Shown here piece after piece: positions 12,287 to 25,900 of a stretch of 64,000 nt of DNA (position 1 is the stretch's first letter; each line of letters opens with the position of its first letter). The notes beneath the pieces were generated by a model. That model searched no databases. It worked only from the letters and a program-made list of their open reading frames with translations, and was not told the DNA's origin. This stretch comes from Anaeramoeba ignava (Eukaryota > Metamonada > Anaeramoebidae): the NCBI GenBank assembly GCA_028826165.1, contig JAPDFW010000063.1, forward strand, positions 1,178,001-1,242,000. Reading direction: 5' to 3'. Both the position numbers and the translations under genes were made by a program.

Positions 12287-14110
12287 TTAAAAAATTAAAC
12301 ATTTTTCTTTTGAATTATTTTTTGGATTTTGATTATTAAATTTGTTAATTAATAAATCAAATAAATTTGGATTTGTTTGATTTAATTGAAAATAATCAAT
12401 TCCAGTTTTAATTTCATCAATAATTTCTTGTGTAATTTGAATTTCATCTTTGATTTGATTTGAATAAATCCAATATTCAAATATTTGAAATGATTTATTA
12501 CTTAATTCACTATAATCTGTAACTTTATTAGAAGTATCTTCAGTTACAGATAAAAACATTCCTCGATATAATTCACTTCTCATTATTAATATTAATTTTG
12601 GAAATTTATATTGTTTTTCTTTTCTTTCAATTATAAAATCTTTTTCATTTTCATTTTCATTTTCATTTAAATAAAATCTTTTCATTGTTTCTTCAATTTT
12701 TTCATTGGAATTTATAATTTCTTTGATTTCTGAATATAATATTGGATTTATTTTGGAATTATTTGAATAAATCATTTCAAATATTTGATTTGATTCTTTA
12801 ATTGATTTATTTGAAATAATTTCTTCAAGTTTTTCAATTTCATTTTCATCTTTTAATCTATATTTCAATATTAATTTATGAGCTTCAATTATTTCTCCAT
12901 TTTTGGTTTTAAATGAAATATCACAAAATTCTTTTCTTCTAAATAATTTTATCAAATCTTCTTCAAGATTGGAAAAAGAAGAAGGAAAAGGAGAATAATA
13001 AATAAATGTTTTGTTAGATCCACAAGAAATATGATAATTAGAAATATTTTCATTAAATCTTAATTTAGGAAGTTCAATTTGAATTGGAGTTTTTTGATTT
13101 TTTGTCTTTCCAGTTCCTAATTGACCATAACCATTATATCCAAATCCTATTAATTTTGAATTAGAAGTTAAAATCAAAGTATGACCATATCCAACAGAAA
13201 AATCAAGAATATTATCATCATTTTCAAATAAAGATGATTTGATTTCAGTAAATTCATAAGTATTTTTATTTTTGCCAAGTCCATTATATAAATAATATCC
13301 ACATGAATAAAGTTTTCTTTTTGGATTTTCATTTTCATTTTCAATCAACATTATTGAATGATAAATCCCAGATTGAATATCAATTATTTTACCTTTTGGA
13401 ATATTTTGGATTTTGGTTAATTTTTGGATTTTTGTTTCTTTTTTTCTTGATTCTCCTAATCCAAGTTGACCATAGTTATTATCACCACATATAAATAATT
13501 CTTGATTTGAATTTAAAAGAAAAACATGAAATGAATAATTTCCTGAAAATATTTTAGAAACATTTTTCATCATTAAAATTGGTTTTTGTGTTTCTTGGAG
13601 TGTTTTAGAATCAAATCCAAGTTGACCAAATTGATTTGAACCAATTCCATAAGCATTTTGATTTGAAGTTAATAAGTAAATTGAATAAGATCCAGAAACA
13701 ATATCTTGAATTATTCTATCATTTGTATCTTCAATTAATGATGAAATATTGATAGATTCAGTTAGATTATTTGGATTAATATAATATCCTTTGGCAAATA
13801 CATTTCCTTCTATTGTTAGAGCAGCTGAATTATAATAACCAACAGTTACTTTTTGAATATTTTCAATTTGGATTTCTGAAGGATTTGGATTTGAATCTGG
13901 ATTTGTATTTGTATACTTTTCATTTATATATTGCATTACTTTTCCATTTTCAAAAAGGAAAATTGTTGAAAATTCTCCTGATGAAATTTGTTTAATTTGT
14001 TTTTCATTTTCATTTTCAAATTTAAATTGAATTGGTTTTTTTATTCTCATTGGTTCATTTTCGAAAAGCATTGGATATTGATTTGAACCAAAAAATATAA
14101 TTTCATTCAT
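12287..14110 (-). CDS. RCC1-BTB protein, intact
   Basis: Single 607-aa frame, the reference copy for the family here. Residues about 1-375 form an RCC1/alpha-tubulin-suppressor propeller with recurrent GxNxxGQLG blocks (YGIGSNQFGQLGFD, FICGDNNYGQLGLG, IGFGYNGYGQLGTG). Residues about 395-440 hold a first BTB half (EFCDISFKTKNGEIIEAHKL), about 440-510 a helical region, and about 500-600 a second BTB-like half (FPKLILIMRSELYRGMFLSV, FQIFEYWIYSNQ). RCC1 propellers bind GTPases, chromatin or other proteins; BTB gives dimerisation or Cullin-3 recruitment. The partner is unknown. No intron, unlike the single-copy genes nearby. (TTTTAA)n tracts flank it on both sides, 12198-12286 and 14150-14330. Confidence 0.88.
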   Translation of the reverse strand: MNEIIFFGSNQYPMLFENEPMRIKKPIQFKFENENEKQIKQISSGEFSTIFLFENGKVMQYINEKYTNTNPDSNPNPSEIQIENIQKVTVGYYNSAALTIEGNVFAKGYYINPNNLTESINISSLIEDTNDRIIQDIVSGSYSIYLLTSNQNAYGIGSNQFGQLGFDSKTLQETQKPILMMKNVSKIFSGNYSFHVFLLNSNQELFICGDNNYGQLGLGESRKKETKIQKLTKIQNIPKGKIIDIQSGIYHSIMLIENENENPKRKLYSCGYYLYNGLGKNKNTYEFTEIKSSLFENDDNILDFSVGYGHTLILTSNSKLIGFGYNGYGQLGTGKTKNQKTPIQIELPKLRFNENISNYHISCGSNKTFIYYSPFPSSFSNLEEDLIKLFRRKEFCDISFKTKNGEIIEAHKLILKYRLKDENEIEKLEEIISNKSIKESNQIFEMIYSNNSKINPILYSEIKEIINSNEKIEETMKRFYLNENENENEKDFIIERKEKQYKFPKLILIMRSELYRGMFLSVTEDTSNKVTDYSELSNKSFQIFEYWIYSNQIKDEIQITQEIIDEIKTGIDYFQLNQTNPNLFDLLINKFNNQNPKNNSKEKCLIF

Positions 14111-14139
14111 TTTTGAAAAAGAAAAAAATGAAAAAATGA
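14111..14139 (-). promoter_or_regulatory. CATTTTTT-type upstream element
   Basis: Minus-strand CATTTTTTCATTTTTTTC block followed by TTTTTCAAAA, abutting the ATG at 14110 of the intact RCC1-BTB gene. Same arrangement as at 3601, 12163, 16072, 52881 and 54851. Confidence 0.4.
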
Positions 14140-14149
14140 ATTTTGGAAT

Positions 14150-14330
14150 TTTAATTTTAATTTTGAATTTTAATTTTAATTTTAATTTTAATTTTAATTT
14201 TAATTTTAATTTTAATTTTAATTTTAATTTTAATTTTAATTTTAATTTTAATTTTGATTTTTGAATTTTAATTTTAATTTTAATTTTAATTTTAATTTTA
14301 ATTTTAATTTTAATTTTAATTTTGATTATT
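14150..14330. repeat. (TTTTAA)n tract between RCC1-BTB genes
   Basis: Near-perfect hexanucleotide repeat filling the gap between two tandem RCC1-BTB genes, briefly interrupted by TTTTGATTTTTGAATTTT near 14252. Similar tracts at 12198-12286, 3507-3598 and 54690-54835 flank other family members on one or both sides. They are candidate substrates for unequal crossing-over. Confidence 0.8.
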
Positions 14331-16071
14331 AAATTTGTTAATTAATAAATCAAATAAATTTGTATTTGTTTGATTTAATTGAAAATAATCAATTCCAATT
14401 TGAATTTCATCAATAATTTCTTGTGTAATTTGAATTTCATCTTTGATTTGATTTGAATAAATCCAATATTCAATTATTTGAAATGATTTATTACTTAATT
14501 CACTATAATCTGTAACTTTATTAGATTTATCTTCAGTTACAGATAAAAACATTCCTCGATATAATTCACTTCTCATTATTAATATTAATTTTGGAAATTT
14601 ATATTGTTTTTCTTTTCTTTCAATTATAAAATCTTTTTCATTTTCATTTTCATTTAAATAAATTCTTTTCATTGTTTCTTCAATTTTTTCATTTAAATTT
14701 ATAATTTCTTTAATTTCTGAATATAATTTTGGATTTATTATTCTGTTTGAATAAATCATTTCAAATATTTGATTTGATTCTTTAATTGATTTTTTTGAAA
14801 TAATTTCTTGAAGTTTTTCATTTTGATTTTGATTTAATCTATATTTCAATATTAATTTATGAGCTTCAATTATTTCTCCATTTTCTGTTTTAAATGAAAT
14901 ATCACAAAATTCTTTTCTTCTAAATAATTTTATCAAATCTTCTTCAAGATTGGAAAAAGAAGAAAGAGAATGATAAAGAAATGAATTGTTATATCCACAA
15001 GAAACATGATAATTAGAAATATCATCATTAAACCCTAATTCAGGGATTTTAATTTGAATTGGAATTGATTGACCTTTTTCAAAATTTTTTCCACTCTTGA
15101 TATCATAACTATTTCCAAATACTATCAGTTTTCCTTTGGATGAAAAAATCAAAGTATGATTAAATCCAACAGAAAAATCAACAATAATATCATCATTTTC
15201 AAATAAAGATGATTTGATTTCAGTAAATTCATAAGTATTTTGATATTTGCCAAGTCCATTCATATAATAGTTTCCACATGAATAAAGTTTTCTTTTTGGA
15301 TTTTCATTTTCATTTTCAATCAACATTATTGAATGCAAACTCCCACATTGAATATCAATTATTTTACCTTTTGGAATATTTTGTATTTTGGTTAATTTTT
15401 TGATTTTTGCTTCTTTTCTTGATTCTCCTAATCCAAGTTGACCGTTTCCATTTAATCCGCATCCAAATAATTCTTGATTTGGATTTAAAAGAAAAACATG
15501 AAATGAAGAATTTCCTGAAAATATTTTAGAAACATTTTTCATCATTAAAATTGGTTTTTCTGTTTTTCTAAATGTTTCAGAATCAAAACCAAAGTTGACT
15601 AAATTCATTTAAACCAATTCCATAAGCATTTTGATTTGAAGTTAATAAGTAAATTGAACTAAAACTGCAAACAGTATCTTGAATTATTCTATCATTTTTA
15701 TCTTCAATTAATGATGAAATATTGACAAATTCTTTTGGATTTTTTGGATTAATATCTTTTCCTTTGGCAAATACATTTCCTTCTTTTGTTAAAATAGCTT
15801 CATTTCGATAACCAACAGTTACTTTTTGAATATTTTCTTCAATTTGGATTTTTTCAGGATTTTGATTTGAATTATTTTCATTTAAATATTCTATTGCTTT
15901 TCCATTTTTAAAAAGGAAAATTGTTGAGAAATCGCTTGAAGAAATTTGTTTAATTTTTTTTTCATTTTGGTTTTCAAATATCAAGTTTAATTTATTTGGT
16001 GTTATTTTTTCGTTTTGATTTTGTAAAAAACGAAGGAAATGATTTGAACTAAAAAATAAAACTTCATTCAT
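14316..16071 (-). pseudogene. RCC1-BTB protein gene with one frameshift
   Basis: The start at 16071 (MNEVLFFSSNHF) is open to about 15583, ending prematurely in FSQLWF-stop. The family motif QLGFDSET is restored if one T of CAACTTTGG is skipped (plus strand A run 15591-15593). The second frame then runs to 14316 with the remaining propeller blades and both BTB halves. Blade sequences differ from the neighbours (LNGNGQLGLG, GNSYDIKSGKNFE) while the tail is nearly identical. Intronless, complete apart from the +1 indel. Confidence 0.8.
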
Positions 16072-16222
16072 TTTTGAAAAGAAAAAAATGAAAAAAATGA
16101 AAAAAAATAATTTTTGGAATTTAAATTCGTTTATTTAATTATTACAAAATTGTTCAAAAAATCAAATAATTTCTTTTCTTTTTTTCTGTTCATTTAAATT
16201 TAAATTTAAAATTAAAATCGAA

Positions 16223-19200
16223 TCATTTTTTTTTTGCATTTTGAAAAAGTTTATCAATTGATAATTTAAGAAAATTAAATTCTCGATTTCTTTGAATTGA
16301 AACAGGAATTTGAACTTTATCAAATTCTTGAATATTGTAAGTAAATTTAACAATATTTTTTAATTGATATAAAGATTTTTCATTATTTTCTTGATCCAAT
16401 TTTGATTCATTTGAATCTTTAGTATTTTCTTTTGAATTTTGTTGATTAAAATTTGACCAAAATTGTTCTAATTCTTGTGGTTTAATTGGAACAGGATCAA
16501 CTCTAAATTTTAATTTTAATTTTATAAATTAATTTTATAAATGAATTTTAATTTTAATTTTAATTTTAATTTTAATTTTAATTTTAATTTTGATTTTAAT
16601 TTTAATTTTAATTTTCATTTTAATTTTAATTTTAAAAAGTTACTCATCTGGAGTAAAATTAGAAAGTATTGAATATATTGTTTTTTTGGTTAAATTCGGA
16701 CAAATTTCATCACAACTTGAATAATTATTTTTTGCATCTCCAATAAGTACTGCTTTCATCATTAAACATCCAGAAATTTGTTTAATTTCATTAAGTTTGT
16801 TTCTTTCAAAAAAAGTTTGTTTGTTTTTTTTTAATTGAAAAATAAGTTGTTTTTGTTTTTGTTTTTGTTTTTAAATTAATTTAATACTTGATATTCGTGT
16901 TCACATTTTTGTCTAACCATTCTTCAATTTGAGATATAAATAATTTCATATTAAACCCTTGTGAACATGTGCAAAGATTTCTCATTGATTGGAATTGTTG
17001 AGAAATATCAGTATTGATATATTCCATAAAATCATTAAACATTAAATCAATAAATTCCTTTGCCAAAAAATTTGATTTTATAAGCAAAAGAATTTCAACC
17101 AAAATTGATTTTAAATAAAGAAAGTTTGCTTTATCGTTTTTTTTAGTATTAGGCAATGGCATATTATGTTGTGAAAAATTCTTTTCAGGCTCAGAAAATA
17201 TAAATGGTAATTGAGACTTAATTTTTGTTGTGATATTTTCAAAGAAGGTATAATAAATTTTTTTTGAAATTTGAACAAGTGATTCAACAAAAGAGTTCAA
17301 AGAATCTGGAGTTGTTGAAGAATATTCTAAAGAAATTATTTTTTCCTTGTATTTTGTTAATAATCCAGTCAAAAATGAAGTGTTTGATAACAACCAAATC
17401 AAATATTGATTTTTTTTATGTTTAAATTGAGACAATCGATGAAAAGTGTCTGTAATTTCATTCATAATCTCGCTTTTGTTTGAATCAAATGATAAATGAT
17501 AAACAAGAAATTTGAATATAATTGATGCCGGAACTGGTGCTTCATTGGAAAAAATTGGTTCCGAAAATATTAAAACGCGATCCAAAAACCAGCGTTCTTG
17601 CTCCAAAACTCGGTTGAATATAATTTGTTGTTCGATTTGTGTAATTTTCTGCTTGAGAATATCAATTTCTTGAGAATTTTGTGTGTGAATTTTGATTCTT
17701 TCCAGTAATAAGCTTCGGTTAATATTTCTCCTTTTCTTTTTTTCATTTATTTGTTTTTGTTGTTGTTGTTGTTGTTTTAATTTTGAATTTGATTTCAAAT
17801 TTGATTTTTTTGGATTTGTTTTTAAATGGCCTTTTTTTAAATCTTCATTAGGTGAAATTGTTTCAGTTGTGTCTTCATCTGTATTTAAAGAATAACTTAA
17901 ACTTTCATCATTTTTTGTTTCTCTAATATTTGAATTTTCTGTCAAATCGAAATTATTCCGAGATTTGTGGTTTTTTGAATCCAAAATTTTTTGTTCTTTT
18001 GTAATATTGCTATGATTATGATTATTTTCATTATTATTTTGATTTTGATTTTCATTTTGGTTTTCATTTTGATTTTCATTTTCATTTTGATAATTTGCAA
18101 AAAGATTTGATGGTATTTGATTTCTTGTCAAGGATTTCATCACAAACATCCCATGTTTAGATGTTTTACTATCTGATCTTTTATTCCATATTGCAATAGC
18201 AGATTTTGGCTGAAAATCTGAATCTAAGGCTTGAGGAGGAGACTTTAAGAATATAAATAAAAATATAAATATTTAAAATATAAATATCAAAATAAATATA
18301 AATATAAATATAAATATCAACTAACTTCAGACATTGGATCAAAACTTCTTGTTCTTCTATGCAAATTAGCCCCAATTTCTATTGGCATGTTTCTATTTTC
18401 AAGTGATGAAGAAAATGTTTCAGAAGTTTCTTTTCGAATAATGTTGATTGGTTTTGGAGATTTCTAATTGAAACAAATATAAATATTTAATTGATTAAAA
18501 AAAAGAAAAAATTTTTTTGTGGAAAAATAATTTAATATCAAATAATATAATATTTTTTACATCAACAAAAGAAACTTTTTGTGCAAGTGCTTTATTCTTT
18601 TTAATTTTGCCATTTTTTTCTTCTGATTCTGAAGTTTGTTTTTCATCATTTTCGTCATTTGATTTTTCATTTGTTTCTGAAGGTGTTTTTTTATGTTGAG
18701 ATTTTTGTTGTTGTTGTTTTTGAATTGAAGAAATAAGTTTTTCTTGTGAATTCATTTCTTTTGATAAATTCATATAAATTAATAAAGTTGGTTTTTTGGT
18801 AGTTTCATAATTTCCTTTAATAGCAAAATGATAACCTCTTTTAACTGGTTCTTCTGATCCAATTAAACTTGTTATATTTATTTTTAATTGAGATAAAGTG
18901 ATGCTTTGTTGTTCTTTTTCCTTTTAATTTTAATAAATTTTAATAAATTTTAATAAATTTTAATGAATTTTAATAAATAAATTTTAATAAATTTTAATGA
19001 ATTTTAATGAATTTTAATGAATAAATTGTAATAAATAAATTGTAATAAATAAATTGTAATAATTAAATTGTAATAAATAAATTGTAATAAATAAATTGTA
19101 ATAAATAAATTTTAATAAATAAATTGTAATAAATAAATTGTAATAAATAAATTGTAATAAATAAATTGTAATAAATAAATTGTAATAAATAAATTGTAAT

Positions 19201-19539
19201 AAATAAATTGTAATAAATAAATTGTAATAAATAAATTTTAATAAATAAATTGTAATAAATAAATTTGAAATTTTTATTATTTTTTTTTCTTACAGATTTA
19301 ATTAAAATTTGTAAAATTTGTTTCGTTATTTTATTGTTTTGATCTTGAACAAATTTTATTGGAAAATTAAACTCTTCATTCCATTTTATTGAACCTTTTG
19401 AAGTTGGAATTACTTTTTTTGTTGCTCCTCTTTCATTTCCACATTTCCATTTAATAGAAATTAAAGAATTTGATGATGGTAAATGTGTTGCAGAAATAAC
19501 TGCAAAACTAAAAAACATTTGTTGTTGTGTAAATTGCAT
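16223..19539 (-). CDS. NT-C2 / Dilute (DIL) domain protein
   Basis: Six exons on the minus strand: 19539-19294, 18920-18561, 18463-18326, 18242-16888, 16802-16644, 16502-16223 (about 845 aa; introns 373, 97, 83, 85 and 141 bp). Residues about 1-145 match an N-terminal C2 domain of the EEIG1/EHBP1 type (SLISIKWKCGNERG, GSIKWNEEFNFP). A low-complexity Gln/Asn/Ser region follows. About 480-770 resembles the Dilute domain of the myosin V cargo-binding tail (FLVYHLSFD, LCTCSQGFNMKLFISQIEEW, then ISGCLMMKAVLIGDA and IYSILSNFTPDE). The last two exons complete this domain and the joins keep family spacing. There is no motor domain, so it may bind membranes through C2 and use a myosin V-like adaptor fold (inference). 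The first intron is a 14-bp repeat array. Confidence 0.82.
18930..19262. repeat. 14-bp tandem repeat filling intron 1 of the NT-C2/DIL gene
   Basis: About two dozen copies of TAATAAATAAATTG with TTTT variants, lying wholly inside the 373-bp intron. The antisense-like frame across it (LLQFIYYNLF repeated) is an artefact of the repeat. Confidence 0.8.
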
Positions 19540-19946
19540 TTTTATGTAAAAAAAAAAATGAAAAAAAAAAAATGAAAATGAAAAAAAATGGAAAAATTAT
19601 TGAAAAAAAAATTTAAAATTAAAATTAAAATTAAAATTAAAACTAAAATTAAAATTAAAATTAAAATTAAAATTAAAATTAAAATTAAAATTGAAAAAAA
19701 AAATTAAAATTAAAATTTAAAATTAAAATTAAAATTAAAATTAAAATTAAAATTAAAATTAAAATTAAAATTAAAATTAAAATTTGAAATTGAAATTAAA
19801 ATTAAAATTAAAATTTAAATTAAAATTGAAATTAAAATTAAAATTTGAAATTTTTTTTTTCGAATTTTTTTTTCATTTTTTTTCTTTTTAATTATTTTTT
19901 TCACAATTTCTTTCTTTCTTTATTTCTTTCCTTGATAAAAAAATAA
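19540..19946. repeat. Divergent intergenic region with (TTAAAA)n
   Basis: Shared upstream region of the NT-C2/DIL gene (-) and the ankyrin-RasGEF gene (+). About 19610-19850 is AAAATT repeat; T-rich CATTTTTT blocks lie near both starts (19545-19590 on the minus strand, about 19855-19895 on the plus strand). Nothing else recognised. Confidence 0.6.
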
Positions 19947-22900
19947 ATGTGGAAAAGATTTGGGACATTAGGAAAAGGAGCAAAACCAAGAAAAAAGAAA
20001 GAATCAATAAACAATTCAATTCTTTGGGATTCAATTTATCGAAATGATATAACAATGATCAAACAAATATTAGGACATTCTGAAACAAGAAAACGACTAA
20101 TTAACGGAAAAACCAAATCAGGAGATAGTGTAATTCATTATTGTTGTTTAGGATCAGAAACCTCAATGGAAATATTTGAGTTGCTTTTGACTTACTATCA
20201 AAATATTAATCCAAAAAATAATACAAATTCAACTCCTCTTCATATTGCTTGTCAAAAAGGAAAACTTGATTTTTGTCAAATTCTCTTAGAAAAAGGTGCT
20301 AATCCTGATTCTATGAATACTTTCGGTTCTTGTCCTATTCATTATGTTTGTAAATATGGTTATTTAGACTGTCTTTTAGTTTTGTTGAAATTTCATGCTA
20401 ATTTTAAAGTAATTTTTTATAAAAAAAATTTTTTTTGCTTTTTAATTTTGAATTGAAGTTTTGAATAATTTGTCAACCAATTCAATTTAATATTTAATTT
20501 AATATTTAATTTTAATATTTAATTTAATATTTAATTTAATATTTATTTTAATATTTAATTTAATATTTATTTTAATATTTAATTTAATATTTATTTTAAT
20601 ATTTAATTTAATATTTAATATTTAATATTTAATATTTATTTTAATATTTATTTTAATATTTATTTTAATATTTATTTTAATATTTATTTTAATATTTAAT
20701 TTATCTATTTTAATATTTAATTTAATATTTATTTTTAATATTTATTTTAATATTTAATTTAATATTTAATTTAATATTTATTTCAATATTTATTTTTAAT
20801 ATTTAATTTAATATTTATTTCAATATTTAATTTAATATTTATTTTAATATTTAATTTTAATATTTATTTCAATATTTAATTTAATATTTATTTTTTTATT
20901 TAATTTAATATTTAATTTAATATTTAATTTTAATTTAATTTTAATATTTATTTTAATATTTATTTTTAATATTTATTTTAATATTAAATTTTAATATTTA
21001 TTTTTAATATTTATTTTAATATTTATTTTTAATATTTATTTTAATATTTATTTTAATATTTATTTTAATATTTTTAATATTTAATATTTTTAATATTTAA
21101 TTTTAATATTTAAATATTTATTTTTAATATTTAATTTAATATTTATTTTTAATATTTAATTTAATATTTATTTTAAAAATTTAAATATTTAATTTAATAT
21201 TTAAAATATTTAAAATTTAATTTAATAATTTTTAATATTCATTTTAATATTTAATTTAATATTCAATTTAATATTTATTTTAATATTTAATTTAATATTT
21301 AATTTTAATATTTAATTTAATAATTTAATTTAATATTTATTTTAATATTTATTTTAATATTTATTTTTAATATTTAATTTAATATTTAATTTTAATATTT
21401 ATTTTAATATTTATTTTAATATTTATTTTAATATTTAATTTTATTTATTTAATATTTATTTTTAAATATTTATTTTTAAATTTATTTTTAAATTTATTTT
21501 TGTTTTTTTTATTTTTATTTTAATATTTTATTTTATTATTTATTTTAATATTTATTTCAATATTTATTTTAATATTTATTTTAATATTTAATTTAATATT
21601 TAATTTAATATTCAATTTAATATTTAATTTAATATTTATTTCAATATTTAATTTAATATTTAATTTAATATTCAATATTTAATTTAATATTTATTTTAAT
21701 ATTTATTATTTAATTTTAATATTTAATTTAATATTTATTTTAATATTTATTTTAATATTTATTTTAATATTTATTTTAATATTTAATTTTTTTTTTTTTT
21801 TTTTTTTTATTTTTTGTATTTATTTTTATTATTTTTATTTTAATATTTAATTTAATATTTAATTTAATATTTAATATAATATTTAATATTTAATATTTAA
21901 TTTAATATTTAATTTAATATTTAATTTAATATTTAATTTAATATTTAATATTTATTTTAATATTTAATATAATATTTATTTCAATATTTATTTTTTAATA
22001 TTTTATTTTAATATTTAATTTAATATTTATTTTAATATTTATTTTTAATATTTAATTTTAATTTAATATTTATTTTAATATTTAATTTAATATTTATTTT
22101 TAATATTTAATTTAATATTTAATTTAATATTTATTTTTTAATATTTATTTTAATATTTATTTTAATATTTATTTTAATATTTATTTTTAATATTTATTTT
22201 AATATTTAATTTAATATTCAATTTAATATTTTAATTTAATATTTATTTTAATATTCAATTTAATATTTAATTTAATATTTAATATTTATTTTTAATATTT
22301 ATTTTTAATATTTATTTTAATATTTAATTTAATATTTATTTTAATATTTAATTTTAATATTTAATTTAATATTTAATTTAATTTTAATATTTATTTTAAT
22401 ATTTATTTTAATATTTATTTTAATATTTTAATTTAATATTTATTTCAATATTTATTTTTAATATTTATTATAATATTTAATATTTATTTTAATATTTAAT
22501 TTAATATTCAATTTAATATTTAATATTTTATTTTAATATTTAATATTTATTTTATTATTTATTTTAATATTTAATATTTATTTTTGATATTTAATTTAAT
22601 ATTTATTTTTAATATTTAATTTAATATTTATTTTAATATTTATTTTTAATATTTAATTTAATATTTATTTTAATATTTAATTTAATATTTATTTTTAATA
22701 TTTATTTTTAATATTTAATTTAGTATTTATTTTTTAATATTTATTTTAATATTTAATTTAGTATTTATTTTTAATATTTAATTAAATATTAAATTTAATA
22801 TTTATTTTAATATTTAATTTAATATTTATTTTTAATATTCAATTTAATATTTATTTTAATATTTAATTTAATATTTAATTTAATATTTAATTTAATATTT

Positions 22901-25900
22901 AATTTAATATTTATTTTAATATTTAATTTAATATTTATTTTAATATTTAATATTTATTTTAATATTTAATTTAATATTTAATTTAATATTTAATTTAATA
23001 TTTAATTTAATATTTAATATTTATTTTAATATTTATTTAATATTTATTTTAATATTTAATTTTATATTTATTTTAATATATAATTTAATATTTATTTTAA
23101 TATTTATTTTAATATTTATTTTATTATTTATTTTAATATTCAATTTAATATTTAATTTAATATTTAATTTAATATTTAATTTATCTATTTTAATATTAAA
23201 TATTAAATCAAAAGAGAAACAATGATCAAACACCACTTATGATTGCAGCTAAATATGGTCACTCTCATTTAATTCCAACACTTCTTCAACAAGATCCAAA
23301 TATTAATGAGATTGATAATTTACAAAAAACAGCACTTACAATTGCATCAGAATTTGGACAAACAAATTGCTGTAAAACTTTATTAGAATATGGAGCTGAT
23401 ATCTCATGGAAAGATATAAATGGATATACTTGTTTGCATCATGCCACAATTGGTGGTCATGAAGAAACTGTTCTTTTTTTATTGGAAAATGGATGTTCAA
23501 TTAATTCTCAAACTGAACAAGGTTTTTCATCAGCTCATTTTGCTGTTAAACAAAAAAATATTTCAATTTTAAAATTATTACTTGATTATGAAGCAGATCC
23601 AAATCTTCAAGATACAAAAAGCAGAACCGTAATAAAAATTTAATAAAACAAACAAAAAAAACATTTTAAAATTTATTAACTTTAACTTCCTTTTAAATTA
23701 AATTACTTTTAAATTAAATTTTAAATTAAATTTCAAATTAAATTACTTTTAAATTACTTTTAAATTAAATTTTAAATTAAATTTCAAATTAAATTACTTT
23801 TAAATTTTAAATTAAATTACTTTTAAATTTCAAATTAAATTACTTTCAAATTAAATTAATTTTAAATTTCAAATTAAATTAATTTCAAATTAAATTACTT
23901 TTAAATTTCAAATTAAATTTCAAATTAAATTTTAAATTAAATTACTTTTAAATTAAATTACTTTTAAATTAAATTAACTTTTAAATTAAATTTTAAATTA
24001 AATTTTACAATTAAATTACTTTTAAATTAAATTACTTTTAAATTAAATTACTTTTAAATTACTTTTAAATTACTTTTAAATTAAATTTCAAATTAAATTT
24101 CAAATTAAATTACTTTTAAATTTCAAATTAAATTAAATTTTAAATTAAATTTCAAATTAAATTAAATTACTTTTAAATTTTAAATTAAATTTTAAATTAA
24201 ATTTTAAATTAAATTAAATTAAATTAAATTTATTCATTAAAAAAAAGCCTCTTCATTTCGCTACTCAAAATGATGACCTAAATATTTTCCTTCTTCTTCT
24301 CGATAGAAACGCTAATGTATTTCTTAAAAATAGAAAAGGTCAAACTCCTTTGAAATATTTCTCTAACAAACAAAGACATGACTTTCTTTTTATATCACTT
24401 GATTTTGCTTTAATCAATGCAGTTTATTATTCAAACACTGAAAGTTTTCGTCAATTACTTGAAGAAGGAGTTAACGTTGATACTCCTAATTTTTTGGAAT
24501 TTTTAAAAGAATTGGAAAAAAATAACTCACAAGAAATTTTCCAGTTTCTCAAAAACAAATACTCTAACGCAATTGTTGCTTCAATTTCGGGCCAGAATAT
24601 CGATTCATTTTATAAATTACTTGGAACATTAGCAAATATCAACCAGCAAGATTATTTCACAGGCCATTCTGCTCTCCACAAAGCAGTTATTCTCAATCAA
24701 CCCAAAATTATTAAAATTCTTCTTGAAAATGGAATTGATACAAATCTTCAGGATCATGAAAATCTAACAGCCTTTCAACTTGCGCAGAAAAACGGAGCAG
24801 AAAAATGCGCAAAATTAATTTTGGAATCAAATCTTCTCGAAATTGCATCGCAACCTTATCTCAAATTCCCACGGATTGTTTCGGGAACGTTTGAAGTAAT
24901 TCTCGTGCGATTATTAATAGATCCCAATTTCGACTATCAATTTTGTGTTTACTTCATTTTCATGATGAGGTTCATTGGCAAGAAAAAAACACTTTTAATT
25001 CGTTTGATTGAAATTTTTGAAAAAACTCAAGATTTTCTTGATAATTGCGTTAATTTTGATGTTGAAACAGAAGATCCCGTTTTTTTTATTCGAACACGAA
25101 TTTCAATCATCATTTCAACTTGGATTGTTGAATGTTTTAATGATTTCCACAAACAAAAAGCTTTCCAATTTGCTCTAAATCCGACATCAATTTGGGTTGA
25201 TCTTTCCAAGTTCAAATGGTTTGATTCATCCAATCCAATGAAACAACTGAATAAAATTCAGGAATGGTTTTACAACCAAATTCAAACCATGAATAAAAAT
25301 GTTTTTGAAATTGATGAATTATCAAAATTGTTTAAATTTGAGGAGGAAAAACTTATTAATTCAAGAAGAAGAAGTTCTCGCAAATTTCAAACACCGAAAA
25401 ATAAAAAACAGGAGAAAGGAAAGAAACCACAAAAATTAAGAAGAGCTCAAACTGAGGTTGTTCATCCAAAAAAGAGCAAGAAAAATAATAAGAAGAATAA
25501 TAAGAAGCAAAATGAAAAAAATAAGCAAAATGAAAAAAATAATCAAAACCAAAATCAAAATCAAAATCAAAATCAAAATCAAAATCAAATAATTCAAGAT
25601 GAAACTATTCATATCCCTCTTTTTCAAGTTATGGAAGAAGAAATGAACATGAATCTCGATAATAAAGTTAAGGAAAGAGAGATATGGAGAAGAACATGGA
25701 GCAAATCAACTCTGAAAAAATGGAACCAGCACAAAAACGAACTTCAAAAATCACAACGCAAATTTTTACAAACAAATTTATTCAAAATATTATATAAATT
25801 TCTCACTCAAAACTCCGAAGAAAATAAAACGCACATTAACGCAATTAAATACATACTTCTTGAAAGATTGAACCAATTCAATCAGGATTTATTCAAGGAA

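Noticed and set aside
19063-19290. Frame reading LLQFIYYNLF repeats at the end of the first NT-C2/DIL exon
   Set aside because: Read-through into intron 1; the GT at 19293 joins in phase 0 to the rest of the C2 domain at 18920.
20450-24235. Possible CRISPR-like or direct repeat arrays
   Set aside because: Units are contiguous and degenerate without unique spacers, and they lie inside introns of a eukaryotic gene.
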